Shown here: one piece after another, positions 35,341-48,640 of the stretch | Position numbering within the stretch: position 1 is the first letter of the stretch | How the letters are laid out: each line of letters begins with the position of its first letter | Assembly (NCBI GenBank): GCA_026225945.1 | Contig: JAMJFZ010000690.1 | Location: 1,124,501 to 1,188,500, forward strand | DNA: 64,000 nucleotides | Direction of reading: 5' to 3' | Origin: Cricetomys ansorgei | Lineage: Eukaryota; Chordata; Mammalia; Rodentia; Nesomyidae | Made by a program: the position numbers and the translations under genes | Notes under the pieces: generated by a model | Database searches by the model: none | The model's input: only the letters and a program-made list of their open reading frames with translations | What the model was told of the DNA's origin: nothing

Positions 35341-35990
35341 TTCTTCCTTGTTAATCATTTTGAATTTATGCTAAACTCATGAAGTGAAATATGTATAACT
35401 TTAAAGGACACTATATTTAAAAATTCAAGTATATTAAGTGTTCAGCTTCTTTGAAACGTCTAAACTGTGAGCCCCTGTAAATAAATAAATAAATGAATAA
35501 ATAAACAAGTACAATAAGTTACTACTCTAAGAGGAAAGAATGAGAGCACAGTTACTGTCAAATCAAAGCAAAACCACCCTATAACAACAGCACTGTTCAC
35601 TAAATTTCCAAAGTCTGCAATTCACTCATGATCTTCTGGGCACCAAGGTGCTCAGGTGGTTATGTATCTATTATCAATAGTACAAGCAGGCATGTCATAG
35701 GCTCAGACCAGGTTCTTCCTGGTCCTGGCACTGCCAATACACTGCCATCTCCACTGTGAGTGAGTATGTACCTTCACCAAAAGCCCTTCTTCAGCTCTCT
35801 TTAGGAACTCACACCCTACTTCATGGTTCCATGCCTCAGCTTATCCTCATGTCCATTTCAATCCTATATTCTCCACTGCAAGTGATGCTGGACCTTCCTA
35901 AATGGAATCTTCTGACCCCTCAGAGTGCCAAACCTCAGATGTCTTGTCCATTGTGATCCAAAGAGTCTCAGCAACCTGAGCCATCTCCCT
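35341..35990 (-). mobile_element. ERV LTR copy, antisense
   Basis: From about 35570, collinear with 5240-5720: TTTCCAAAGTCTGCAATTC, TCTTCTGGGC, CTCAGAGTGCCAAACCTCAG. The first part (35341-35520) is AT-rich with an AAATA-type run at 35480-35510. Confidence 0.5.
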
Positions 35991-38736
35991 ATTCCAAGGT
36001 GGATTCCATTCCTATTCTTGTCTCTGGGAACACAGCTCCTGAAGCAAATTTCCCTAATGAGTTCACACTGATGCACAAAGGTGTCTATAGAAAGCTCAAA
36101 GTCCACCCTAGTGACATTCCTCCTGCAAGAGACCACTCCTCCTCGTCCTCTCCAAAAAAATATCACCAGTAGAGACAAAGAATTCAAACAATGTCTATGA
36201 GGATATTGTCACCCAAACAACACCCATTGCCTCAGCCATCAGGACACAATCAGAATTGTCTTTGTTAGAATTCATTGAGTACTGGCTTTGTCTAGTGAGC
36301 TCCAAAGAATCTCACCCACTGGAGCCACCCCCATGTTTCTAGTCAGAACAATTGTTGAACATTCCCTATAATGGAATTTCCTGGTCAATTCAATAAGAAA
36401 CAAGATGATTTGTGCCATCTCCACATTCCCAGACCTACCTCTGTATGTGCACAGGACACACTGGCTTTAACTCATGAGGCCAAAGACATTTCCTGCAAGA
36501 GCTGTCTCCACACTCCCAGGTCTAGCACTAGAAGCCCAAATATTGCACTGCTTTTCCTGCTCATGATCAGTGGTACCATTTCCACACTATCAGCACCATT
36601 TCTTTATCCTTTATTTGAGCTCTTGTTTCACTGTTCCAGCACTGGATACTTGAGACAGACCCAGCTCCAGATGTGTAGACCGTGCAGGTGTTTGCCTGGT
36701 GTATTCCCTGAATATCACTTGCCTGTGTCATTCCTACACTTCCATGCTTATTACCAGGGATGCAGCTCCTGATATGGCTTCTCATGAGTTCTTACAATAC
36801 AAAGGCTGCACGCCCCACTGTCATACTCCAAAGTCCTGCTCTGGATGCTCTGGTACCTCACTGGTTTTCATGGTGAACTTCATGAGAACGTGACAACCTA
36901 GTTCCAAGTTTGTAGGACTTGGTAGGACTAGGACTTTCTATCCTCACAGTGATCACACAGTTCCTAGACTGGATTTCCCTGCTGAAAACTCCAGAACTGA
37001 GACCTCCTGAAGCATCTCTAAATCCCTATCAGGTCTGAATGTGCACACTGCATATAGTCCACATAGTGAGCTCCAATGAAACCTCACCTTCCAATATGGC
37101 CTCTTCTTGCAGACTTGGCTCTGGCCATGTAGCCCCTGCGCCAGACTATCCTGCATTATTTCTCTAGAATCAGGACTGCCCCTCCATCTCCACATTCTAA
37201 AACCTAACATCAGATCACACTTCTTTGCCAGATGATATTCCACAGAAGCTCATATGCTTGTACCATCTCCAATGCCCCAAGCATAGCTCAATTCATGAAG
37301 CTCTGGAATTGCCTTTCCCTGCTATGTTCCCTCAGCAACAAGACTGTCAGGTTCATCTTCACATTTGTAAGCTTATGTCCAGAGTGATATACAGGCACTG
37401 TTTTTTATGACCTCCCTTCCCATAACCTGGCCCACCACTTTAACACTCTTACCCTCCCAGGCTTAGATCTGGGCATGTGAATCCTGCACTGGCTTTTCCT
37501 AGTGAGTTCCCCCATAACCAAGACAACATATTCCAAGTACCCACTCTAAGGCACACTTAATGTGCACTGATTTTTCAGGAAAAGCTTACAAGGACCTTGC
37601 CTGAGAGCACTACGCAAAACTCATGTGCCTAGAACCAGTCTTTCAACACCTCACCTGGATTTCTTAATCAAAATTTTCAGGCCCAAACTTTGTGCCAGCC
37701 TCACAGCTCCAGGCCTAGGTAAGTTCATGCAGCACTTGCTTTTCCCATTGGGTTCCACCACAGATAACATATGAATGCTCCATGGCCTACTTCATATCCC
37801 AGAGTATTTATTCTGATGATTCTTGCCAAAACCAACCTGCAGTGTTATCCCATATTCTTCTCCCAATTACAAAGTTCCTATACTGGCTTCCCACTGTATT
37901 CCTCTTCCAATCCCACATGTGCTATCTCTACACTTTCAGACTTAATTTCTTATGAGAAGAGGACATACCTGCTTTCCTTGGTAGGATCCCCAGAACCTCA
38001 CCTGCCAGTGTCCTTCCCACCTTCATACTTTAAGGCCTCGCTTTGAACAGGCAGCTCCTTCACTGGCTTTCTTTAATCAGTTTCCTTAGGGCTTATCTTC
38101 CCTGCACCACCCCCACACTAAATGGCCTAACTCTCAACACAGGGATCCTGTACCTGTTTGTCTAATTATGCCCTCCAGACCACCTTCTGCCAAAACAATC
38201 CATGACTCTGTCACCTATTGACCTTCATGCAGTCCCTGCCCTGAATTTCCCAAGTGAGTACCCCGTAACTAAGCCTATGCCAGCTGTCTCTACCCTTGTG
38301 CATAGGTCTTTATGCACAGTGTGTCAAGTTTGCCTTGTGAGTGCTCTATAATTTTGTCCACCAGCACCATCCCCACACTATGAGGCCAGGCCAGGTATAG
38401 TCACACAGCAACTGCACCAGCTTTCACCTATGAATTGTTCAGAGCTTTTCCTGCCTGTGTGTTCTGCACATTCTAAATTCCAGCTCTCAACAGGAAGACT
38501 ATACACAATTTTGCTTGATGAACTTTACTGATTCCATTTGCCAGCACTACCATCACCCTGCCATGCACAACTCCCATCAGAGAGCCATCTTTACTGAACC
38601 ATCTTTACTGGAGATCCCTAAAATTACCTGGCCTGCAATATCATCATACTCCCAGGCCTAGCCTCACATTCACAGGTCATGCATACACTTTGCCTGATAT
38701 GCATGCCAGAAACTTGCCTTCCAGATCCATACCAAC
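35991..38736 (-). repeat. ~90-bp degenerate array, right half, block 2
   Basis: About 30 reverse-oriented monomers, clear from 36270 on, with ACTGGCTTTGTCTAGTGAGC, CCTAGTGAGTTCCCCC and CACCATCCCCACACTATGAG. The first 280 bp are weaker. It ends at a 12-bp hairpin. Confidence 0.7.
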
Positions 38737-38765
38737 ACTCTCAGGAACTAATCGTTCCTGAGAGT
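38737..38765. repeat. perfect 12-bp hairpin at the array edge
   Basis: Left arm ACTCTCAGGAAC (38737-38748), loop TAATC, right arm GTTCCTGAGAGT (38754-38765). It lies exactly between the last array monomer and the next dispersed repeat. There is no T-run, so it is not a terminator. Confidence 0.95.
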
Positions 38766-39205
38766 CATGGTTCTCTAAAGTAACAGAAATATGTATATTA
38801 GAAAAGTCATTTATTAGAATGACTTATTGGCTATTGACCAGGTATTACAACAATGGCTGTTCTCACAGCAGAACATCCATGCACCTAATAGTTGTTCAAT
38901 CCATGAGGATAGATGTCTTAGCTGGTTTTCAGTATTTTCAGAATTCCAAAAAGGTAAGCTCTAATACCAGTGATGTTAGAGTGAGGGTAAACAGGAAAGC
39001 TACCACCAAGAAGTATGGTCAAGATATAAAGCGAATCTTCCAACCTCCAAATATCCATATTTAGAGTGGATGCTCCAACTTCAAATAATTAAATAAAAAA
39101 ATACTATTACAGCTATACCTAGCTTCTTGAGTTTCAGTTAATTCCAGATGTAGTCAAGTTGGCAGCATAGAATAGCCATCACAATTCCATTACTTGTCAA
39201 CTTGA
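38766..39205. repeat. rodent interspersed repeat (second type)
   Basis: Starts GGTTCTCTAAAGTAACAG, contains ACAACAATGGCTGTTCTC, GATGTCTTAGCTGGTTTTCA and CAGATGTAGTCAAGTTGGCA. Its 3' part recurs at 48640-48930. Non-coding. Confidence 0.65.
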
Positions 39206-39353
39206 CACATTTATGCCATGTTTAATTTCCTGATGAAAACAGTAACCTAGTCATAGTTATGCCTAACATGATATAACTATCAAAACATACAACTGCAAAT
39301 ACATTATATATTTTAGAATAGATGGCAATGTCCCTTGAGGGATCTTCTTTTAG

Positions 39354-39354
<1 letters not shown>

Positions 39355-39407
<53 letters not shown>
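39355..39407. repeat. (CT)n microsatellite
   Basis: About 26 CT units at the 3' edge of an antisense L1. It probably grew from the L1 purine tract. The Arg-Glu repeat frame opposite it is an artefact. Confidence 0.97.
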
Positions 39408-39409
<2 letters not shown>

Positions 39410-40345
39410 ATTTTGCTCTTCTTTTATCAAAAATAATTTTGTATAATGTATCCTGATTATGGTTTACCCTCCTTCTACTCACATTCTCTCCCCACCTCTA
39501 CTTTCATTCAGATCCAATCTTTTTCTGCCCCTCATTAGAAAATAGTTTTCTAAGGAATAATAATAAAAATACAGTAAAATATAGTAAGATATAGTAAGAT
39601 AAAACAAAAACAATCACATCAAAATAGGAAAAATAAACAGAATGAAAGGAGCTCAAGAAAAGATACAAGGAGCAGATACTGATGCAGAGACCAACTAATT
39701 CGCATACTCAAGAATCCTATAAAACCAGTAATCCAGATGCTATAATATAAATGCAAATGACCTGTAGTGTAAAGAAATTTTTAAAAAGTGAAAAGAAAAA
39801 AGGTAAAATTTTAGAAAAGTAAAAAGAAAAGAAAAAGTCCTGATATAATATTATGAAATAAGGAACCTCTGAAGATGATATTGAGTTTGCTTTCTGTTAT
39901 TCAATTTATCCAAGTTTCTGTTATTCAAGTTATCAATTGGAGATAGTTCTGGGTTAGAATGGGTGCATGTGTCCACTTCTTCTTTTAGCTCTAGGGTCCC
40001 ATCTGGTACAGTCCCGTTCTGTCTTCATGGATGCTGTTTCCATCTCTATTAGTGCATATGTGCTTCAATCCTGTTGATTTACAGGACCCTAGTTCCTTGA
40101 TGTCCTCCATCTGTTCTGTAGCTCTTATACTCTTTTTGCTTCTGTAGAGTTCCCTGAGCCTTGGATTTGATTGAGACATCTCATTTAGGCCTAAGTGTTC
40201 CAAAATTGCTCACTCTCTGCACATTTTCTGTTTGTGAGTCTCTGTATTTATTTCCATCTGCTGCAGAAGGAAGCTTCTTTGCTGATGACTGACCAAGGCA
40301 CTAACGTATGAGTATAGCAGAATGTCATTAGGAGACATTTTAAAT
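39408..40345 (-). mobile_element. L1 LINE 3' UTR, antisense
   Basis: GTTTACCCTCCTTCTACTCA, CATTAGAAAATAGTTTTC, AGGAATAATAATAAAAATAC, then TGTTCTGTAGCTCTTATAC, CATCTGCTGCAGAAGGAAGC. Same region as 19140-19760. Truncated; no coding part retained. Confidence 0.75.
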
Positions 40346-41010
40346 TTCTTTTAAATTGAAGTTACATCTTGTCTTTTAAAGACATAGAAAAGCAAGCCTA
40401 GAAGAACAGAGAAACCTCAGAACTTCTCTGGAGATGACCCTCTGCTATTTTACAGTTTGTCTGCTTAAGCAGAAATCTGAAAAAGTTCAGCCATGTGTCC
40501 TTCAAAGGGTCTATCTCTGTAGCCATGCACACAAATGACCACAGAGATGACAGGGACAGGGCACAAACCATTTTTGAACTCTGGCCAGCAGCGAAACTGC
40601 TCCAATCTTTTGCTGTTTCAAATTTACCAAATTTTGGCTTGTGAGAGGTAGCGGGATTATTACTTTAGCTTTGCATAACCAGCAGAGGTGGGGACTCCAC
40701 CAATGGCTGGAATGTAACTGAGGCTGCATCAGCTGCTGTGACCGCACAGACAGCTGTGGCTCTGGAGAGCTGTGAAATTCCTTTATGAAGTTGTGGGTTT
40801 GGGGGACGAACCTCCTGGTTGCCCCAGGGGCTCCAGTCAGCATTGGGGTCTGGGGATGGCCCCTCAGGAAGTTTCCCTGGTGCTGAGACAGAACATTGCC
40901 ATGGGTGTCCGTTTTAGCACGGCAGTCATTGGCCCAGTGCCTACCCCTATTACATTTGGGTCAGCGGCCCTGTTTCTATGTCTTTAAAAGATTTTTCTAT
41001 CCTTGTGAGT
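40346..41010 (-). pseudogene. class II ERV gag/nucleocapsid remnant
   Basis: Minus strand. A zinc-knuckle remnant C-x4-H-x4-C (CNRGRHWANDC) lies at about 40968-40936, with the first Cys replaced and a stop just before it. It is followed by a Gln/Pro-rich stretch and a 110-codon frame to 40511. This is the layout expected at the gag nucleocapsid/protease junction of IAP-like or related elements. The part before 40500 is not recognised. Confidence 0.55.
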
Positions 41011-41940
41011 GTGTGAATGGCAGCGTGTTTTTTAGTGTAAATTCAAAAAGAAAAACATTAGAGCTGAGTACCGTATGTATGACTACATCTGGATGTGACT
41101 CCTTTTGGGATGTGGACTGTGTGTGACTTGCTGATGTGTGGCTTGTGACCATCTTGGTGTCCTCCCTACTTGGGAAGAAGGCAGCCACGTGCATGGCTGG
41201 CAGAATGGCCATGTGGACACTGCCATTTCTTCCAGGGTCAAAGAAGATGAATGCCATGTGACTCCACCACCGTCTTAATGAGGGTAGCCACATGTTGCCA
41301 TTCAAGGAGACAACAGATTTCAGATATTTTAAATTAAATTGGATTTTGTATGTTTTTTTCTATGCTAAAAATAAGATAGGATTTTTAAGAACAGCTTTTT
41401 AATTAGATATCAAAGCTATGCCTCTGTGCATTCAGATACAGAAATGCCGTGCTTGGGGCTGAGTGGCTGAGGCCACACCCTAGTCAGCTGCTGCTTTTCA
41501 TTCAAGAGTAAGAAACCTGCCATTTTCCTGCAGCTGGACTCAAGGAAAAGGCAACATGCTGTAAACAAAGCTCTGTGGGCAGGTACATTCTACAGCCCTG
41601 CCAGCATAGATCCACAGCCCCATGTGGGTGGATTAAAAGCAGATTGTTTCTGGCACTCCACAACCCAACAAACATACGCTGAAGTACTATGGAAAGATCC
41701 TCTAATATCTGGTCTGGATCAGACCTGGTCCTCATTTGGGGATGAGGATCAGTCTGCATATTTGACACAAAACATGGAGCTGTATGATGGCTGCCAGAGA
41801 GACTGATAAAAACAAATTGATTCTAATATTTCCTCTAGGGATGAAAATCAACCCTGAGAGAGCATTTCATTTCTACTTTTTTACGGAAAATGCAATCCCT
41901 TGGGATACAACTGTTCCTGCTAATCAGAGCCCGGGTACTG
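41011..41940. other. unassigned sequence between ERV remnants
   Basis: No recognisable protein or SINE. Frames at 40997-41305 and 41502-41768 show no family features. It could be older retroviral env surface-unit sequence in the plus direction, but I see no motif to prove it. Confidence 0.3.
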
Positions 41941-42400
41941 ACTGTGGCTGATACAGGACCTGGAAAGACTGGAATCCGCCATTTCCCATCTTGAAAAATC
42001 CCTCTCCTCACTTGCTGAGGTTATCCTACAAGCTTCTTCTCCAACAAGAAAGGCTTTGTGCTGCACTCAAAGAAGAATGCTGTTTTTACAATGGACCACT
42101 CTGGGGTAGTCAAAGACTCCATGGCTAAGGTCAGGGAAGGTTTAGAATGCAGAAAGAAGCAGAGAGAACTAGATCAGAGCTTGGTTCCAGAGCTGGTTTT
42201 CTACCTCTCCTTGGCTAACAACCCTCCTGCCCTCTCTGCTAGGTCCTTTGATAGGCCTACTCCTTTTGATGTCTTTTGGTCCCTGGGCTCTCAGAAAACT
42301 GACCTCTTTTATAAAACAACAAGTGGATGTCATACAAGCGAAACCCATACAGGTCCACTACCACAGGCTGGAGTTAGCTGATCAAGGCCAGACAGAAGAC
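41941..42400 (+). pseudogene. gammaretrovirus-like env transmembrane remnant
   Basis: Heptad-rich helix codons near 41960-42020 are followed by a broken stretch and then DHSGVVKDSMAKVREGL near 42088-42138. This is the conserved ectodomain region after the immunosuppressive segment of class I ERV envelopes. A hydrophobic anchor and cytoplasmic tail can be traced in shifting frames to about 42390. At least two frameshifts and stops make it inactive. Confidence 0.75.
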
Positions 42401-42688
42401 TAAGGATCTCGCCTAAGACAGGGATGGGGCCAAAGGCTGCCCTAACTCCCTATGATGGGTATTAGAAGATCCTCTGCCTAATAGGGACCATTTGTCAATG
42501 ATGGAATTAGGCATACCTGTCCTCTCCAGTATTGCCAGGCTATCAACCTAAGATAGAGACCCCAACCTTCTGCTGTTGAGGTCCCAGTAATGGGTAAGAA
42601 ACCTACTTACAGAGAATTCTAGGGTAATGCCGCCTAAGATAGACGGGGGCCACCTCTTCCTTTTTTAATAAATAAAAAAAGGAGGACC
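42401..42688 (+). other. ERV1 3' leader to LTR, with polypurine tract
   Basis: Non-coding sequence between env and LTR, ending in a purine tract AAAAAAAGGAGGA (42674-42686) just before the LTR. That is the plus-strand primer position. Confidence 0.6.
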
Positions 42689-43210
42689 TGTGGGGAGCCG
42701 TTCCTCTGGACATGCTGGCTTGACTCAAGGCACTCCATTTTGCCTAAAAGGCTCCATTTTTCTCTGATCCTAACGGACAGAATTTTGGATGAAGGTCAGA
42801 TAGCCTGAAGCCGCCCAGTTCAGGAAGACCACTGCTCGACTAACTCAATTTTATTGCTTCCTCATTCCCCGGGACTTTCTGCCTCTATAGATTAGATAAA
42901 CAGCACTGTTAGCACAAGAAGCTCTGGGGGAGATCTTACAGCTGCCGTTAGCTCCCTATCTATCTTTCAGGGACATCCTGACACTGCGGTTCCTTGACCC
43001 AGTTGAACAGACCAGCCTTCCTGCCAGATAGATTACCATAGCAACCTGCTTATGCACTCCCCATTTCCCCTTCCCTTCCCAAAACTGTTTAAAAGCTAGT
43101 GCTGTGCATTCAATAAACTGAGGATTGATCAGAATTTTTGACTTGCCTCCATTCTTCGTGTCCCTTGTTCTGTCCAATTCCCACTCCCTCTCCTCAGGGC
43201 CGTTGTTGCA
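42689..43210 (+). mobile_element. ERV1 3' LTR
   Basis: 522 bp, TGTGGGGAGCC...GTTGTTGCA. It has TTTAAAAG as a TATA-like box near 43089, AATAAA at 43112-43117 and a T/C-rich U5. It is placed by the polypurine tract on its left and the CA end on its right. No 5' LTR is in the window, so the target duplication cannot be checked. Confidence 0.75.
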
Positions 43211-43219
43211 GTTAACAAT

Positions 43220-45277
43220 TTTAAAATTTAAATTTAAACTTCTACTAAATTTCTTTTGTAGAATAGTATTATTGGTTTTAACCTATGTCCCTGTGCCATT
43301 TTGTCCCAGGTTCTTTGTCACCTCCCAACAAGCATTATACTAGCATATCTTGCAGCAGGTCGCCATTGCAGATCAAAAGGTTGTGGGTGGGTTGATGTTT
43401 ACGCTTCTACTTTGGTCATATGCAGAATATTTTCCCATAAGAATACTAGCCTATAGAGGTGAAGGCTCTAGGTAACCACCAACTCAAATTTCTCTATGTC
43501 CAATGAGTTGTATAGGTATTGGCTTCAGTAATAGGGCCAAATAGGACCTCATTGTCAATTTGTGGAGAGTTACCTATAGTTTTGATATCAGGTGAGTTAT
43601 TTGGAGGTTCTTATGGGAACCCTTTGGCCAACAACTCAATTAACATAACTCATTCCCATTATTGGAGACTTCCTTTGGTGATAAGAAATGTAGAGTTGAG
43701 TCTTGTCTTCCCTATCATTTGGAAATTTCATTTCGATTGCATTCCCATATGTACCTATTTGAGGAAGCTTCTATTATATTAGTTTGTTGTTGTTGTTGTT
43801 GTTGTTACTAACTCCAAATGGCTTCTCATTTTACCTGTTTTCTATATATTCTCTCTTTGACCCTCTCTTCTCTCTTCCTCCCTATTTGATTCTCACATTC
43901 TGGCCCCCTCATCCATTAATAAATTATTTATTCTATATCTCTTTCCTGGTGAGATCTGTCTGTAATCCCCAGTGTCTTACAATATACCTAACTTGTGTTT
44001 TTACGGACTGTAGTTTGCTTATCATTAAATTAACAGCTAATATCCACATATAAACAAATGAATAACAATTTTTTTCTGGGCCTGAGTTATCTCAGGATGA
44101 TTTTTTTCTAGTTCCATCCATTTGCCTGCAAATTTCATAATCTATTTTTTAATTATGTAAATGTGCCACAATTTCTTTGTACATTCATCTGTTAAGGGAC
44201 ATCTAAGTTGTTTCCAAATCTTGGCTATTATGAATACAGCAGCAATAAACAGGGTTGAGCAAGGGTCTCTGTTGTAGTATGAAGCATCCTTTGGGTAAGT
44301 GCCTATGAGTGTTATGGCTGGATCTTGATGTAGACTGAGCACCATTTTCATGAGAAACCACAAAAGTGCTTTCCTAGTGGCTGTATAAGTTTGGAGTCCT
44401 ACTAGAAATGGATGAGTGTTTCCATTATTCCATATCTTTACCTGCATGAGCTGTCATTTCTTATATTGAGCTTAGCCCTTGTGATGGGTGCAAGATGAAA
44501 TCTAGAAGTACTTTGACTTTCATTTCACAGATGACTAAGGAGGTTGAATATTTTTAAGTGTTTTGCCATTATTTGAGTTTCCTCTTCTGAGAATTCTTTA
44601 TTTAGATCCCTACCCTCTTTTCTGTTTGGGTTATTTGTTATTAAATCCAGTTGTTGTTGTTGTTAGTTTTTAATATATTTTGGATATTCGTTCTCTATAG
44701 AATATGTAGTTGGTAAAAATATTTTTCCCATTCTGTATGCTGCCACTTTGAATAATGGTGTCCTTTGCTGTACAGAACTGTCTTAGTTTTATGAGGTTCC
44801 ATTTCTTAATTGTTGATTTTATTGTCTGTGCTAATGGTGTTCTGTTCAGAAATTCTTTACTTGTGCCAAAAACTCAAGGTTATTCCCCTCTTTTTCTTCT
44901 ATCAGGTTCAGTGTATTTATTTGGTTTTTTACTTGAGGTCTTTGATCCATTGAAGTTGATTTTGTTGCAGAATGATAAATATGGGTCTGTTTGCATTCTT
45001 CCACATTCAGACATCTAGATTAATCAGCATCATTTGTGGAAGATGCTGCTTTTCTCCCAGTGTACACGTCTGGTTTCTTTATCAAAAATCTGATATCCAA
45101 AAGGATGCAGATTTCTGTCTGGGTATTCTATGATCAACCTGTCTGTTTTGGGGCCAAAATCATGCTGTTTTAAACACTGTATCTCTGTAGTGAAACTTAG
45201 AATCAGGGGTATTTAATATTCCCACAGTTCCTTTACTTTTCAGGATTGTTTTTAGTTATCCTGATTTTCTTTCAGAG

Positions 45278-45312
<35 letters not shown>

Positions 45313-45318
45313 GTGTTT

Positions 45319-45374
<56 letters not shown>

Positions 45375-48300
45375 TTATGTGTGTGTGTTTCCATCTGAAG
45401 CTGAAAACTGTCTTTTCAAAATCTATGAATAATTGCATGGAATTTTGATGGGTATTGTGTTGAATATGTGGATTGCTTTTGTAAGATGGCCATTTATTTA
45501 TTGGTCCCACTGATCTAGGAGCATGGGAGATCTTTCCATCATCTTATATTTTCTTAAATGTCTTCAAGTTTTTATCATACAAGTCTTTAACTTGCTTGCT
45601 TAGAGTTACCTCAAGATGTTTTATATTACTTGAAGCTATTGCGAAAGGTGCTGTTTTCCTTATTTCTTTCTAAGTCCATTTGTCATTTATATATAAGAAA
45701 GATACTGCTTTTAAAGAAAATAATTTTGTATCCATCTACTTTGATAAAAGTGTTTATCCACTGTAAAGATTTCCCCATGGAATTTTTAGGGTCATTTATG
45801 CATGCTATCATAAAATCTGCAAATAAAGATACTTTGATTTATTTCTTTCTAATTTGTATCCTCTTGAAATCCTTCATTTTCCTTATTATTCTAGCTAAGA
45901 TTTCAAATTCTGTATTGACTAAGCATGAAGAGAGTGTTCTGTTCTTGATATTAGTGGAAGTTTTTTGAGTTTTTCTCCATTTAAGTTGGTGTTGACTGTT
46001 GGCTTGCTCTAAACTGCCTTTATTATGTTGAGGTATTTCCCTTGTATCCTAATCTCTCCTGGACTTTTATCATGAAGGGCTGTTGGATTTTGTCAAAAAC
46101 TTTCTTGGCATCTAATAAGATGATCATATGGTTTTTTTCAGTTTGTTTATGTGGTGGATTTCGTTTATTGATTTACAAATGTTGTATTATCTCTGCATAT
46201 CTGGGATAAAGCCTATTTGATCATTGTGGATGATTTTTGATATGTTCTTTGATTTTGTTTTCAAGTATTTGAGAAGTTTTTGCATCTAGATTCATAAGGG
46301 AAATTAGTCTGTAATTCTCTTTCTCTGTTGTTGTTTTATGCAGTTTGGCATCAAAGTAACTATGGCCCCATATAACAAATCAGGCATTGTTTTTATGGAA
46401 TGACTTGAGGAGCAGTTGCATTAACTCTTCTTTAAAAGTCTGGTAGAATTCTGCTCTAAAACCTTCTGGTCCTATGATTTGAGGAATAGTGGCATTAACT
46501 CTTTTTTGAAGGTCTGGTAGAATTCTGCTCTAAAACCCTCTGGTCCTTGGCCTGTTTTGGTTGAGTGATTATTAATTGCCACTTCTATTTCACAAGGTGT
46601 TATAGATTTGTTTAATTGCTTTTCTGATCTTGAATTAACTTAGGTAAATGGTATGTATCAAGAAAAATATCCATTTCTTTTAGATTTTCCAATTTTTTTT
46701 GGTGGAGTCAAGATTTTTAAAATATGTTCTTATGATTCTCTGGATTTCCTTTGTGTCTGTTGTTATGTAGTCCTTTACCTTTCTAATTTTGTTAATTTAG
46801 ATATTCTCTCCTGTTTTTCAATAAATATAGATAAAGGCTTGTCAATCTTATTGATTTTCTCAAAAAACCTACATTTTTATTGATTCTTTATGTTGCCATT
46901 TGTTGATTTATTTCTATTTTACTTATTTCAGCTATGAGTTTGATTATTTTTTACTATCTACTCCATTTGAGTGATTGACTTATTTTATTCTATTGCTTTG
47001 AAGGTGTGTTAAGTATCTAGTATGAAACATCTCAAAAATTTTTACATACTTAGTGCTATGAACTTGCCTGTTAGATTTGCCTTTAATGTGTCCCATAAAT
47101 TTGAGTATGTTGTGCATTCATTTTTAATCAATTCTAGAAAGTCTTTGATTTTTTTCCTTAATTTTTGTCTTGACCAATTTTTTGTTAAGTATTGAGTTGC
47201 TTGGTTTTCATGAGTTTGTAAGATTCCTGTTGTTTCTGTTGTGATTATCCGGCTTTAATCCATCGTGGTCATATAGGAAGCAGGGTGTTATTTCAATTTT
47301 CTTGCATCTGTTGAGACTTGTTTTGTGTCCAAGTATGCAGTCAACTATGGAGAAAATTCCATGAGGTTCTGAACTGTATATTCTTTTGTGTTTGGGTGAA
47401 ATGTTCTGTAAATATCTGATAAGTCCATTTGGTTTACAATGACAATTAGCTCCAACATTTCTCTGCTCAGTTTTTGTCCTAATGATCTGTATATTGGAAT
47501 GAGTGGGGTATTGGAGTCACCACTATCAATGTGTAATGATGAATACATAATTTAAGCCTTAATAGTGTCTCTTTTACGAATGTGTGTGCCCTTGTGTTTG
47601 GGGCATAGATGTTAAGAATTGTAATGTCTCTCTTTCATGAGTATGTCGCATACATCCCTGTATCTTCTGATTAGGTTTTATTTGAAGCCTACATTGTCAG
47701 AAGTCAAAATGGCTACAGCAGCTTGCTTCTTAGGTCCATATACTTGGATACATTTTTCCATACTTTTACCATGAAGTGATATCTATCTTTGAGGGTGAGG
47801 AGTGTTTCTTGGTTCTAGCTGAAGGATGGATCCTGTTTTCACATCCATTCTATTTTTGTGTCTTTTTGCTATGTAATTGAAAGCACTGATGTTGAGAGTT
47901 ACCAAAGAGCAAAGTTTGTTGATTCCTGCTATTTTGTTGTGGTGGCATGTATCCCCCTTTTTTGATTTTCTGTCATGAGGTTATTTATTCCTTGTGTTTT
48001 CATGGGTGTTGTTAACTTATTTATTTCTTGTGTTTTCTTGTGTGTGTTTAACCTCTTCATGTGGGAGTTTTCTTTCTAGCACCTTGTGTAAGGCTTAATT
48101 TTTGATAGATACTGCTTAAATTTGGTTTTATCATGGAATGTTTTATTTTCTCCATCTATGGTGATTGAAAGTTTTGCTGGATATAGTAGTCCGGGCTGGA
48201 AACTTTGCTCTTTTAGAGTCTGTAGCACATCTGTCCAGGCCCTTCTGGCTTTGAGAATCATCACTGAGAAATCAACTGTAATTCTAATAGACCTGCTTTT

Positions 48301-48640
48301 ATATGTTACTTGGTCTTTTTCCCTTACAGCTTTTAAATATTCTTTTTTTGTTGTTCTGTATGTTTAGTGTTTTAATTATTATGTGCCTAGGGGACTTCCT
48401 TTTCTGGTCCAGGCTATTTGGTGTTCTGCATGCTTCTTGTAACTTTATAGATATCTTCTTTCGGTTAGGAAAGTTTTCTTCTATGATTCTGTTGAAAATA
48501 TTTTCAGTGTCTTTGACTTCAGCTTCTTCTTTCTCTATTTCTATTATTCATAGATTTTTGTCTTTTCATAATGTACCAGATTCCTGGTAGTTTTGTGTGG
48601 GAGATATTAATGTTTTCTTTGACCAAGGTATCCATTTCTA
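43220..48640 (-). mobile_element. L1 LINE, antisense, 5'-truncated, ~5.4 kb
   Basis: Longest L1 here. The 3' UTR lies at 43220-44050 (AGGACCTCATTGTCAATTTG, a GTT run). ORF2 reads backwards from about 44060 to 48400, and the ORF2 start/ORF1 boundary is near 48400-48640. A (TG)n run disrupts ORF2. Stops are frequent in all frames; inactive. It is inserted just after the ERV1 LTR. Confidence 0.85.
45277..45390. repeat. (TG)n microsatellite
   Basis: About 110 bp of TG with a few TTTG interruptions. The Thr-His repeat frame opposite is an artefact. Confidence 0.97.

Noticed and set aside
32396..38736. Array as CRISPR or other prokaryotic repeat system
   Set aside because: Monomers are contiguous and diverged with no identical repeats separated by unique spacers, and the DNA is clearly mammalian.
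39222..39482. Arg-Glu repeat protein on the minus strand
   Set aside because: Translation of a (CT)n microsatellite at an L1 edge.
42058..42381. Functional captured env (syncytin-like) gene
   Set aside because: Only a short piece is open; frameshifts and stops break the ectodomain and anchor, and no intact surface unit is seen.
45256..45510. Thr-His repeat protein on the minus strand
   Set aside because: Translation of a (TG)n microsatellite within L1.
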